A DNA stretch of 6,965 bases from Hyphomicrobiales bacterium. Its GTDB lineage: Bacteria; Pseudomonadota; Alphaproteobacteria; Rhizobiales; Xanthobacteraceae. Below the pieces are notes generated by a model that worked only from the letters and a program-made list of their open reading frames with translations, made no database searches and was not told the DNA's origin. The stretch covers positions 1 through 6,965 of the forward strand of contig JACQDO010000524.1 of assembly GCA_016201085.1 (NCBI GenBank). The letters run 5' to 3'. The position numbers and the translations under genes were made by a program. Within the stretch, counting starts at the first letter, position 1; the number at the start of each line of letters is the position of its first letter. Shown one piece after another: positions 1-6,416 of the stretch.

Positions 1-1275
1 CTAACCGGCCTGTTGCTTGCCGTCATGACGGTCGCGCCGCTGCTCTACGGCGCGGTGATCTTGCTTTATGCAGTCAATGTACCGGTCGGAGACGACTACG
101 CACTCCTTACGTTCCTTAATCAATTTCATGTCTCGTCATCAACCGGCGAGAAAATACGCTTGCTGCTTTCCTTGCATAACGAGCATCGCATTTTAGCCAC
201 ACGCACGGTCAGCCTGTTAGTGGAACGGACATTCGGATCGCTTGATTTTCGTATTTTGCTGCTCGTCGGCAATGCCGCCCTTGTGCTCACTGTGATTCAA
301 GTGGCCAGGCTGCTCGAGTTTGGCAGCGACCTTTCCAAATGGGCTATCCTTTTCCTTGTTGTCCTACAGCCGCAGCCAGAGAAGTTGATGTTCTATCCCA
401 TGGCCAATATCGGGGCTCACTTCGGGTTGCTTTTCGCAATCATATACTTACGCTGCTTGCTTGAGAAACGACATTTCATGTTTTTGATGTTGTTTTATTC
501 GCTAACAATTTTCTCGACCGGAGCGGGTCTGTTTCTAGTTGTAATCGGTGCGCCGGTTCTCGCGTGGGGCCGGAAGCAAACAGAATTAATCGCTCATTTG
601 GTTCTTTCCTTGGTTGCCTTCTATTTATATTTTTACGGGTTTGTCGGGAACATGACAGGGCTTGCGTACTTGTTTGAACATCCAATCCAAGCCTTTTCAT
701 TCTTTCTGCGGCTTCTTGGTGGCATCTCTGCTCCCCCATCTTCCGTCGCGATTCTGAACGATCTTCCGCTTGTGTTCGGACTGTTCCTTATCGGCTACTT
801 TCTCTTCGCGGCGTCAGCCACAACACGCGCACAATCGATGGAGGTTAAGACTGTAGATTTGAAACGGCTTGTTTTTCTCCTGTATTGCATACTCATGCTG
901 TCGCTCATTGTCGCCGGCAGATTGGAGATATATCACGACAAGATTTTGACTGCTTCGCTTGATGGTAGATATAGAATATATGGCATTTTGTTTACCGCCG
1001 TTGTGCTGGTCAGTGCGCTAGATAAATTGCGATTGGCCGGCTTTCTAGGAGGAAGAGCAACGACAATCGTCGTATTATGTGCCCTCGCCTTCAATGTTAG
1101 TTGGTTTTCCAGTCGTTTTGGATCGATGAGTTCCAACGCCGTGGAACTTGTAGAGGGAATGCGCCGATATGTGATCAACCATGACCCGTCCAGGCTTGTA
1201 ACCGGAGCCTGGCCCCGTGAACGGGCGTTGATAGATCTCGACTTGACGATATCGAGCGGCCTGTACAAACCTTAG
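1..1275 (+). CDS. Polytopic membrane protein, GT-C glycosyltransferase-like (5' partial)
   Basis: The frame is open from base 1 to a TAG at 1273-1275, giving 424 codons, so the true start lies upstream. The TTG at 13 and ATG at 25 are not needed as starts. The product is strongly hydrophobic. Counting from the TTG at 13, about ten membrane segments can be seen near residues 2-22, 80-98, 108-120, 130-150, 154-185, 190-212, 250-268, 285-302, 323-336 and 349-366. The first presumed extracytoplasmic loop carries PVGDDY (residues 24-29) and a HNEHRI motif (55-60). A late loop has SLDGRYRIY (315-323). Acidic residues in the first loop followed by a His/Arg motif and a late RY motif recall GT-C type membrane glycosyltransferases and related uncharacterised membrane proteins that use lipid-linked donors; I recognise the pattern from memory only. 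A role in surface-glycan modification is inferred from this fold and the adjacent ligase gene. Its codons are visibly more AT-rich than those of cysNC. It could equally be an uncharacterised transport or assembly protein. Confidence 0.8.
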   Translation, partial: LTGLLLAVMTVAPLLYGAVILLYAVNVPVGDDYALLTFLNQFHVSSSTGEKIRLLLSLHNEHRILATRTVSLLVERTFGSLDFRILLLVGNAALVLTVIQVARLLEFGSDLSKWAILFLVVLQPQPEKLMFYPMANIGAHFGLLFAIIYLRCLLEKRHFMFLMLFYSLTIFSTGAGLFLVVIGAPVLAWGRKQTELIAHLVLSLVAFYLYFYGFVGNMTGLAYLFEHPIQAFSFFLRLLGGISAPPSSVAILNDLPLVFGLFLIGYFLFAASATTRAQSMEVKTVDLKRLVFLLYCILMLSLIVAGRLEIYHDKILTASLDGRYRIYGILFTAVVLVSALDKLRLAGFLGGRATTIVVLCALAFNVSWFSSRFGSMSSNAVELVEGMRRYVINHDPSRLVTGAWPRERALIDLDLTISSGLYKP

Positions 1276-1294
1276 GAATCCCCTAGCAGCGCGA

Positions 1295-2605
1295 TCAGGA
1301 AATGAGCGGCGGCTTAAAACTCTCACGCAACAGCGCACCCCCTAGAACTCCAACCCCGAAGACATAGATCCAGCCCTGAGTAAAATCGAACAGATGGGAG
1401 TTGAACGGCGAGCCTAAAATATTCTGCAACACCACCAGCAAGCCGCACCATGCCATAATTCCTTCAGCGCGGAACAACAGAAGATGGACGATCCACATCG
1501 CCCATAAGAGCGCCACGCCAAGCAAACCAAGCTGGATGCCGACGGCAAACGTTTGCTGATGCGGATTCCCAGTGGTGATGACGGCTGCCCCAGTCTTGCC
1601 GATAGCGACGTCCGCAAAACGCGCACGGATCGTTCCCGTGCCGTGGCCCAAAATTGGCGCGTCCCCGATAATGGCAATGGACCGTCGATAGAATTCGAGG
1701 CGTAATCCGGCCGAAGCCAGATCAACGTCGCCCGGGTCCAACTTTGCTCCATTAACGAGTCTCGTCACCTGCATATGCGTGTAAGCGGGAGACGTCCAGA
1801 CAGTGGCGAGGCCCGTCAACTGCCCGCGGATATTGGCGGACGAACTCCAAACGATTCCGCTGAGTGCTATTCCTGCCACGGTCGCGGCCACAAGACCTCG
1901 CCAGCCGAACAAGCGAAGCCCAAGAAGCAATACAAACACGGGCATCAGGATGATGACGGTTCGCGCACTCGCGAGATAGACGATGTTGGCGAAGAACAGC
2001 AGCGCGAGGCCCGCGAGAATCAGCGCGCGTCGATGGCGGCCGCCACGCCAGTCGTCGAAGGCCAGATAGGCGAGACCGAATACGCAGAGCTGAAATATCG
2101 CGCTCTGCGTCAGGTAATCCTTCGCCGGAACGCCTGGCGAGCTTCGCCAGGCAAGGCTTGCCAGGCTGGGAATAATCGTCGGCAGCCAGGACACCAGCAA
2201 TAAAGCAACACACGACCCCAAGAATCCGACGATCACCCAGCGGGCGCGGTCCGATCGGCGGAATTGCGCGAGCAGCAGCGGGATCGTCAACAGCTTGTGA
2301 TAGCCGGAAAGACCCGAAAGACGCTCGTGCAAACCGACATCCGACCAAAGCATGCCGAGCACCGCCAGCGTCCACAACGCCACCGGCAGGCCGCCGACGA
2401 GCGTTGTCAGCGGCGCCTCGCGGCGCAGATCGGACCGTCGGAAGGTCGGAACCAGCGCGATCAGCCAGAGCACCAGCAGGATGGCGGTCGCCGAGGTGGA
2501 CCAGGGCAGCGAGATCGCGACGGCAATGGCAAGCCAGTCGGCATTGCGCTCAAGCTGTTCGCGATTAATATTTTTGAGCGCAAGCGTCGCCATATCGCTC
2601 GACAT
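1295..2605 (-). CDS. O-antigen ligase / Wzy-family polysaccharide polymerase
   Basis: This 436-residue inner-membrane protein has about ten or more hydrophobic segments and the layout of the O-antigen ligase (Wzy_C/WaaL) superfamily, which moves lipid-linked glycans onto an acceptor on the periplasmic face or polymerises repeat units. A membrane segment with ASARTV (Arg215) matches the family's usual S-R motif. The large periplasmic loop (about 254-352) holds RLEFYRRSIAIIGDAPILGHG (from residue 302) and then NPHQQTF (His349), where the family usually has PHN. A hydrophobic GLLGVALLWAMW segment follows. The length is normal for the family, and no frameshift is seen. The start at 2605 (MSSDMATLAL) is the first ATG; a second in-frame ATG at 2593 (residue 5) is equally possible because neither has a strong Shine-Dalgarno. 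The gene ends 19 bp from the converging membrane gene. Ligase and polymerase cannot be told apart by sequence, so no symbol is given. Confidence 0.88.
   Translation of the reverse strand: MSSDMATLALKNINREQLERNADWLAIAVAISLPWSTSATAILLVLWLIALVPTFRRSDLRREAPLTTLVGGLPVALWTLAVLGMLWSDVGLHERLSGLSGYHKLLTIPLLLAQFRRSDRARWVIVGFLGSCVALLLVSWLPTIIPSLASLAWRSSPGVPAKDYLTQSAIFQLCVFGLAYLAFDDWRGGRHRRALILAGLALLFFANIVYLASARTVIILMPVFVLLLGLRLFGWRGLVAATVAGIALSGIVWSSSANIRGQLTGLATVWTSPAYTHMQVTRLVNGAKLDPGDVDLASAGLRLEFYRRSIAIIGDAPILGHGTGTIRARFADVAIGKTGAAVITTGNPHQQTFAVGIQLGLLGVALLWAMWIVHLLLFRAEGIMAWCGLLVVLQNILGSPFNSHLFDFTQGWIYVFGVGVLGGALLRESFKPPLIS
2132..2162. repeat. Two overlapping perfect palindromes inside the ligase gene
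   Basis: Arms GCCTGGCGA (2132-2140) and TCGCCAGGC (2144-2152) form a 9-bp perfect inverted repeat around GCT. It overlaps a second perfect one, GGCAAG (2150-2155) and CTTGCC (2157-2162), around a single G. They lie in the coding sequence for about residues 148-158, a loop in the first half of the protein. They may be a remnant of a small palindromic repeat element or a chance product of GC-rich codons. Confidence 0.55.
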
Positions 2606-2616
2606 TATTCTAGATG

Positions 2617-2740
2617 ACCGCCGAAACGGAGCAAACGATTCTAGTTAGATAGATTCTGTTACAGCTTTTGTACTTAATCCGCCATAGGGCGGCACATTCG
2701 GTAGCCTCCCAACATCATTTGGTTGTACTATTTCGGCGGT
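2617..2740. repeat. Perfect 10-bp inverted repeat, arms 104 bp apart
   Basis: The left arm ACCGCCGAAA (2617-2626) is the exact reverse complement of the right arm TTTCGGCGGT (2731-2740). The match does not extend on either side. TTTCGGCGGT therefore reads outward in both directions, 11 bp before the ligase ATG at 2605 on the minus strand and 94 bp before the ATG at 2835 on the plus strand. It could be a pair of operator half-sites, but the left arm lies where a ribosome would bind, so a role in the mRNA or pure coincidence is also possible. Confidence 0.5.
2679..2692. repeat. Small GC-rich hairpin in intergenic region
   Basis: CCGCC (2679-2683) and GGCGG (2688-2692) form a perfect 5-bp stem around the loop ATAG. 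No run of T follows on either strand, so it is not a convincing intrinsic terminator. Its function is unknown. Confidence 0.35.
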
Positions 2741-2897
2741 AAAAAAATTGACGCGCATGGATCGATTTGCCTGCGTTTTGCGGCAAGATCGGAAAGACAC
2801 AAATATTCATGCTAAAGTGTCGGTCGTCTGAAAAATGTCGGGGAACATGCATTTTGCACGAAACGGTATCGGCGCTGAAACGATTGGGTCGCATGCG

Positions 2898-3809
2898 ATG
2901 AATTGGCGTGATCGGCATCTTCGCTTGCGCCGACTCGAGGCCGAAGCGATCTTTGTTATGCGCGAGGCGACGGCCGAATTTGAAAATCCGGTCATGCTGT
3001 ATTCGGTCGGCAAAGATTCCAGCGTCATGCTGCACATCGCGCAAAAGGCATTTTATCCGGGGAAGCCGCCTTTTCCTTTGCTGCACGTCGACACGACATG
3101 GAAATTCCGCGAGATGATCGCGTTTCGCGACGAAACCGTCCGCCGATTGGGCATGGATCTGCGCGTCTACATTAATGAGGACGGACTGGCTCGCGACACC
3201 TCGCCGGTAGCCTCGGGCTCGGCCATCCATACACAAGTCATGAAAACGGAAGCCCTGCGCCAAGCCTTGGACAAATGGCATTTCGATGCGGCCTTCGGCG
3301 GCGCGCGACGCGACGAGGAGAAAAGCCGCGCCAAGGAGCGCATTTTTTCGCACCGTTCCGCCAGCCATGGCTGGGATCCGCGCAACCAGCGTCCGGAGCT
3401 CTGGCGACTGTTCAATACCCGCATCAGGCCCGGCGAATCCATGCGGGTGTTTCCGTTGTCGAATTGGACCGAACTCGACGTGTGGGAATACATCAGGGCC
3501 GAGGTTATCCCGGTCGTGCCGCTTTACTTCGCCAAGCAGCGTCCGGTCGTCGAACGCGACGGCGTGCTGATCATGGTCGATGACGACCGTCTGCCGCTGT
3601 TGCCGGGCGAGACGCTGCGAATGATGCGCGTTCGCTTCCGTACGCTCGGCTGCTACCCGTTGACCGGCGCCATTGCGTCGGGCGCCGATACACTCGATGC
3701 GATCATCGCCGAAATGCGCGGCTCGACCAGCTCGGAGCGGCAGGGCCGCGTCATCGACAACGACGAGTCGGGATCGATGGAAAAGAAAAAGCGCGAGGGA
3801 TATTTCTGA
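2898..3809 (+). CDS. cysD: Sulfate adenylyltransferase subunit 2 (ATP sulfurylase small subunit)
   Basis: CysD is the catalytic half of ATP sulfurylase: with the GTPase CysN it makes adenosine 5'-phosphosulfate (APS) from ATP and sulfate in the cytoplasm. The protein shows the family's pyrophosphatase-type loop [11 protein letters not shown], the strongly conserved [27 protein letters not shown], the [15 protein letters not shown] segment, [13 protein letters not shown] and the C-terminal [12 protein letters not shown]...[12 protein letters not shown]. It is collinear with E. coli CysD throughout. From the ATG at 2898 the length is 303 residues, almost the same as E. coli (302), and the N-terminus ([18 protein letters not shown]) aligns without overhang. 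An upstream in-frame ATG at 2835 would add 21 residues that do not resemble the family. None of the candidate starts has a good Shine-Dalgarno; GGGGA before the ATG at 2847 is too close. The TGA overlaps the cysNC start by one base (TGATG), indicating one operon and translational coupling. Confidence 0.95.
   Translation: MNWRDRHLRLRRLEAEAIFVMREATAEFENPVMLYSVGKDSSVMLHIAQKAFYPGKPPFPLLHVDTTWKFREMIAFRDETVRRLGMDLRVYINEDGLARDTSPVASGSAIHTQVMKTEALRQALDKWHFDAAFGGARRDEEKSRAKERIFSHRSASHGWDPRNQRPELWRLFNTRIRPGESMRVFPLSNWTELDVWEYIRAEVIPVVPLYFAKQRPVVERDGVLIMVDDDRLPLLPGETLRMMRVRFRTLGCYPLTGAIASGADTLDAIIAEMRGSTSSERQGRVIDNDESGSMEKKKREGYF
3795..3800 (+). promoter_or_regulatory. Shine-Dalgarno of cysNC inside cysD
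   Basis: GAGGGA lies within the last codons of cysD, eight bases before the ATG at 3809. It supports that ATG as the true start of cysNC and fits termination-reinitiation between the two genes. Confidence 0.7.
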
Positions 3810-5698
3810 TGAGCGAGCTCGCCGTCGCCGGTCCGGACGTGCGATTAGGCAGCGCCGAAACGCGGCCCGCCTTGCGCTTCCTCACCTGCGGTTCGGTCGA
3901 CGACGGCAAATCAACCTTGATCGGCCGCCTGCTCTACGAGCAGAATCTCATTTTCGACGATCAGCTCGCGTCGCTCACGCGCGATTCGAAGAAATACGGC
4001 ACCGTCGGCGCGGACGTGGATTATGCCCTGCTGCTCGACGGCCTGGAAGCCGAGCGCGAGCAAGGCATCACAATCGACGTGGCCTATCGATATTTCTCGA
4101 CCAAACGGCGCGCGTTCATCGTCGCCGATACGCCTGGCCACGAACAATACACCCGCAACATGGCGACCGGCGCCTCCAATGCGGAACTCGCCGTTCTGCT
4201 GGTGGATGCGCGCAAGGGTCTTTTAAGCCAGACGCGCCGGCACGCGATCATTGCCAGCATGCTGGGCGTTCGCTACATCGTTCTCGCGGTGAACAAGATC
4301 GATCTTGTCGCGTTCGATGAAGAAATTTTCGAACAAATTGCAGCGGATTTTACCGGCTTTGCCGCCTCGCTCGGCTTCAAGGACATCAAGGCCGTTCCGA
4401 TTTCGGCTCGCTACGGCGATAATGTTTCGGCGCGCAGCACGCGCATGCCCTGGTATGCGGGGCCGCATCTGCTCGATTATCTGGAAACGGTCGACGTTGA
4501 GGATAACCGCGACGGCAAACCGTTTCGTATGCCCGTGCAATGGATTAATCGTCCCAATTCGGATTTTCGCGGCTTTGCCGGCACAATCGCAGGCGGCCGG
4601 GCGAGGCCGGGCGATGAAATCGTCGTGCTCCCCTCGGGAAAGACAACGAAGATCAAGGCCATATACACCGCCGGCGGCAAGATCGAGGCCGCGCACGCCG
4701 GCGATTCGATCACACTGACGCTGGCGGACGAAATCGACGTTGCCCGTGGCGACATGTTATCCGCGTTGCGCGACCGCCCACAGATCGCCGATCAGTTCGC
4801 GGCGCATTTGGTGTGGATGTCGAATGAGAAGCTGTTCCCGGGACGCTCCTACCTGATGAAGATCAATCATGGCACCCTGGGAGCCACGGTGACCGATCTC
4901 AAGCATCAGATCGACGTCAACACGTTGTCGAAGCTCGCCGCCAAGACGCTGGCCTTGAACGAGGTCGGCGTCTGCAATCTGTCGGTTGTCAGACCGATCG
5001 CGTTTGATCCTTATGCGGACAACCGCGATACCGGCGCGTTCATCCTGATCGATCGTTATTCCAACGAAACGGTCGCCGCCGGCATGATCGATTTCGCGCT
5101 GCGCCGGGCGAGCAACATCCACCACCAGAATCTGACGGTGAGCAAGGCCGAGCGATCGCGATTGATGCATCACCGGCCGGCGGTGTTGTGGTTTACCGGC
5201 CTGCCGGGCGCCGGCAAATCGACCATCGCCAATCTGGTGGAGGCCGGCCTGCATGCACGCGGCGTGCATACCGCCATATTGGACGGCGACAATGTGCGGC
5301 ACGGGCTGAACCGCGACCTCGGCTTCACCGAGGCCGAGCGGGTGGAGAACATCCGGCGCATTGGCGAGGTGGCTAAGCTGATGACCGATGCGGGGCTGGT
5401 CGTGCTCTGTTCGTTCATCTCGCCGTTCCGCGCCGAGCGCAGAATGGTGCGGGAATTGGTCGATAGCGGCGAATTCATCGAGGTGTTTGTCGACACACCG
5501 CTCGAACAATGTATCGCGCGCGATCCGAAAGGATTGTACCGGCGCGCGCTCGCCGGCGAGATCAAGAATTTCACCGGCGTCGATCAGCCTTATGAAGTGC
5601 CGGAAAAGCCCGAGTTGCACCTGATGGCCGGAGCCAAGGACGCCGAGAAACTCGCCAGCGATGTCGTCGCGGAATTGGTGCGGCGTAAGATCGTGTGA
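3809..5698 (+). CDS. cysNC: Bifunctional sulfate adenylyltransferase subunit 1 / APS kinase
   Basis: This 629-residue protein fuses the CysN GTPase subunit of ATP sulfurylase to APS kinase (CysC), the architecture also called NodQ in rhizobia. GTP hydrolysis in CysN drives CysD's APS synthesis, and the CysC part phosphorylates APS with ATP to PAPS. The translation-factor-like GTPase shows G1 GSVDDGKST (28-36), GITID (86-90), DTPGH (107-111), NKID (162-165) and a G5-like SA (199-200). Beta-barrel domains follow at about 235-445. The kinase starts near 455 with P-loop GLPGAGKST (464-472), [10 protein letters not shown] (492-501), SFISPFR (535-541; Ser538 corresponds to the phosphoserine position of E. 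coli CysC) and DPKGLY...[14 protein letters not shown] (572-596). All signature motifs of both halves are intact, so both activities are expected. Start and coupling to cysD are supported by GAGGGA eight bases upstream and a one-base overlap. No reductase gene follows. The kinase half looks somewhat more GC-rich than the GTPase half. Confidence 0.96.
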   Translation: MSELAVAGPDVRLGSAETRPALRFLTCGSVDDGKSTLIGRLLYEQNLIFDDQLASLTRDSKKYGTVGADVDYALLLDGLEAEREQGITIDVAYRYFSTKRRAFIVADTPGHEQYTRNMATGASNAELAVLLVDARKGLLSQTRRHAIIASMLGVRYIVLAVNKIDLVAFDEEIFEQIAADFTGFAASLGFKDIKAVPISARYGDNVSARSTRMPWYAGPHLLDYLETVDVEDNRDGKPFRMPVQWINRPNSDFRGFAGTIAGGRARPGDEIVVLPSGKTTKIKAIYTAGGKIEAAHAGDSITLTLADEIDVARGDMLSALRDRPQIADQFAAHLVWMSNEKLFPGRSYLMKINHGTLGATVTDLKHQIDVNTLSKLAAKTLALNEVGVCNLSVVRPIAFDPYADNRDTGAFILIDRYSNETVAAGMIDFALRRASNIHHQNLTVSKAERSRLMHHRPAVLWFTGLPGAGKSTIANLVEAGLHARGVHTAILDGDNVRHGLNRDLGFTEAERVENIRRIGEVAKLMTDAGLVVLCSFISPFRAERRMVRELVDSGEFIEVFVDTPLEQCIARDPKGLYRRALAGEIKNFTGVDQPYEVPEKPELHLMAGAKDAEKLASDVVAELVRRKIV

Positions 5699-5724
5699 GG
5701 CGGAGCTGGCCGCACCTTCAGGAA

Positions 5725-5799
5725 TGGTGGGCGCGACAGGGATCGAACCTGTGACCCCCTCCATGTCAAGGAGGTGCTCTTCCGCTGAGCTACGCGCCC
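5725..5799 (-). tRNA. tRNA-Val (anticodon GAC), CCA encoded
   Basis: Read on the minus strand the cloverleaf is complete. The acceptor arm GGGCGCG (5799-5793) pairs with CGCGCCC (5735-5729). The D arm is GCTC/GAGC. The anticodon stem is CCTCC/GGAGG around the loop TTGACAT, with anticodon GAC reading GUC and GUU. A five-base variable loop GGGTC follows, then the T stem ACAGG/CCTGT around TTCGATC. The discriminator A at 5728 is followed by a genomically encoded CCA (5727-5725). The length is 75 bases. It is convergent with cysNC, 26 bp away, and lies 59 bp downstream of cpdR on the same strand, so read-through from cpdR is possible. No T-rich terminator follows it. Confidence 0.97.
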
Positions 5800-5813
5800 A
5801 TTACCGGTCAGGT

Positions 5814-5840
5814 CTTATCGGCTCCAAACTGGCGAGGCAA
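5814..5840 (-). promoter_or_regulatory. Possible tRNA-Val promoter
   Basis: On the minus strand TTGCCT (5840-5835) and GATAAG (5819-5814) resemble -35 and -10 boxes but with only a 15-base spacer. The -10-like box ends 14 bases before the mature tRNA 5' end, a sensible distance. The match is weak, and co-transcription with cpdR is the alternative. Confidence 0.25.
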
Positions 5841-5858
5841 GGCCGTGGCGGGATGGTC

Positions 5859-6218
5859 TCAGGCCGCCAGCATCTTGGTCACTTCGCTGACCAACTCGCG
5901 CAGGTGGATCGGCTTGGACAGCACCTTGGCGTGCTTGGGCGCGTTGGAATCGGCGTTGAGCGCCACCGCGGCAAAGCCGGTGATGAACATGATCTTGATG
6001 TCGGGGTCGAGTTCGGCGGCCCGGCGGGCGAGCTCGATGCCGTCCATTTCCGGCATCACGATATCGGTGAGCAGCAGCTCGAACGGCTCCTCGCGCAGGC
6101 GCTGATAGGCCGACAGGCCGTTGTCATAGGAAGTCACGTCGAATCCGGCATTTTGCAGCGCCTTGACCAGGAAACGCCGCATATCAGTATCGTCTTCAGC
6201 CAGCAGGATTTTCGACAT
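5859..6218 (-). CDS. cpdR: Single-domain response regulator CpdR
   Basis: This 119-residue protein is a stand-alone receiver domain without an output domain. In Caulobacter and relatives CpdR is controlled by the CckA-ChpT phosphorelay; unphosphorylated CpdR localises and primes the ClpXP protease, promoting timed degradation of cell-cycle regulators such as CtrA (indirectly) and PdeA. The sequence shows the acidic pair Asp9-Asp10, phospho-acceptor Asp52 in LLLTDIVMPEMDG (48-60), Thr80 in FITGFAAVALN (78-88) and Lys102 in VLSKPIHLREL (99-109). The FAAVAL stretch and the whole layout are what I know from Hyphomicrobiales CpdR. The C-terminus ends in two alanines (MLAA), the kind of tail recognised by ClpXP; the Caulobacter protein is reported to depend on such a tail for its own turnover. 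The start is supported by purine-rich GAAGGA (6227-6222) just before the ATG. It is divergent from the amidohydrolase gene and upstream of tRNA-Val on the same strand. Confidence 0.9.
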   Translation of the reverse strand: MSKILLAEDDTDMRRFLVKALQNAGFDVTSYDNGLSAYQRLREEPFELLLTDIVMPEMDGIELARRAAELDPDIKIMFITGFAAVALNADSNAPKHAKVLSKPIHLRELVSEVTKMLAA

Positions 6219-6275
6219 ACTTCCTTCGCCCCGTCCCGGCCGGCCCGAAAGGCGGCCCCAGCCACCCCATAAGAC

Positions 6276-6288
6276 TTACCCCAGGTAA
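6276..6288. repeat. Inverted repeat TTACC-CCA-GGTAA
   Basis: Perfect 5-bp arms surround a 3-bp centre, 58 bp upstream of the cpdR start codon and 26 bp before the putative -35 box of the amidohydrolase gene. The symmetry and its place between divergent genes fit a dimeric regulator site, but no known regulator consensus was recognised. Confidence 0.4.
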
Positions 6289-6313
6289 ATAACGGGTGAA
6301 CCCAAAGCATGAC

Positions 6314-6342
6314 TTGGCTTTATGCCCCGACGCATGGACAAT
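6314..6342 (+). promoter_or_regulatory. Putative sigma70-type promoter of amidohydrolase gene
   Basis: TTGGCT (6314-6319) and GACAAT (6337-6342) each match four of six consensus positions and are separated by exactly 17 bases. Transcription would begin near 6349-6350, giving a leader of about 67 bases that starts with the palindrome AGGGGCCCCT. Confidence 0.4.
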
Positions 6343-6416
6343 AGACGGTATAGGGGCCCCTCTAAAATCGGCCCGAATGCAACGGTATCTAGCCCTTCAC
6401 ATGACTGCCTGCAGCT

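Larger units (their letters stand above)
2606..2897. promoter_or_regulatory. Divergent intergenic region between ligase gene and cysD
   Basis: This stretch must hold the promoters for the minus-strand ligase gene and the plus-strand cysD-cysNC pair. It contains a perfect 10-bp inverted repeat (ACCGCCGAAA at 2617-2626, TTTCGGCGGT at 2731-2740). It also has three ATTCTAG-like copies (2607, 2638, 2653), two TTGTACT copies (2668-2674, 2723-2729) and a small hairpin (2679-2692). A weak sigma70-like pair for cysD is TTGCGG (2778-2783) and AATATT (2802-2807) with an 18-base spacer. On the minus strand TAGAAT (2643-2638) resembles a -10 box for the ligase gene, but no good -35 accompanies it. If cysD starts at 2835, the last 63 bases are coding. 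No recognised riboswitch or known operator was identified. The promoter assignments are guesses from consensus matching. Confidence 0.4.
6219..6416. promoter_or_regulatory. Divergent intergenic region between cpdR and amidohydrolase gene
   Basis: This 198-bp stretch must drive cpdR leftward and the amidohydrolase gene rightward. It contains an inverted repeat TTACC-CCA-GGTAA (6276-6288), a second one GGGT-GA-ACCC (6294-6303), a 5-bp AAAGC/GCTTT stem (6304-6321) and the perfect palindrome AGGGGCCCCT (6352-6361). No full CtrA site (TTAA-N7-TTAA) was found. The promoter for cpdR is not obvious. Confidence 0.45.

Noticed and set aside
1752..2375. 207-codon frame on the same strand as the ligase gene
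   Set aside because: It is a shifted frame within the ligase gene, rich in Arg and Ala and without family resemblance.
2748..2776. TTGACG at 2748-2753 as a -35 box for cysD
   Set aside because: The sequence 16-18 bases downstream (around CTGCGT) does not resemble a -10 box.
5699..5724. Intrinsic terminator after cysNC
   Set aside because: Only a weak GCGG/CCGC stem and no T-run is present.
4757..5764. 335-codon minus-strand open frame opposite cysNC, reaching into the tRNA
   Set aside because: It lies antisense to strongly conserved CysN-CysC motifs and its N-terminal part translates the tRNA gene; long antisense frames are expected in GC-rich coding DNA.
5725..5799. tRNA-Val 3' end as an integration (attachment) site
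   Set aside because: No duplicate of the tRNA 3' end, integrase or phage gene was seen in the window.
5661..6272. 203-codon plus-strand frame over the tRNA and cpdR
   Set aside because: It translates the antisense of a tRNA and of cpdR, so it is a shadow frame.
6219..6416. CtrA binding site upstream of cpdR
   Set aside because: No TTAA-N7-TTAA or close variant was found on either strand.
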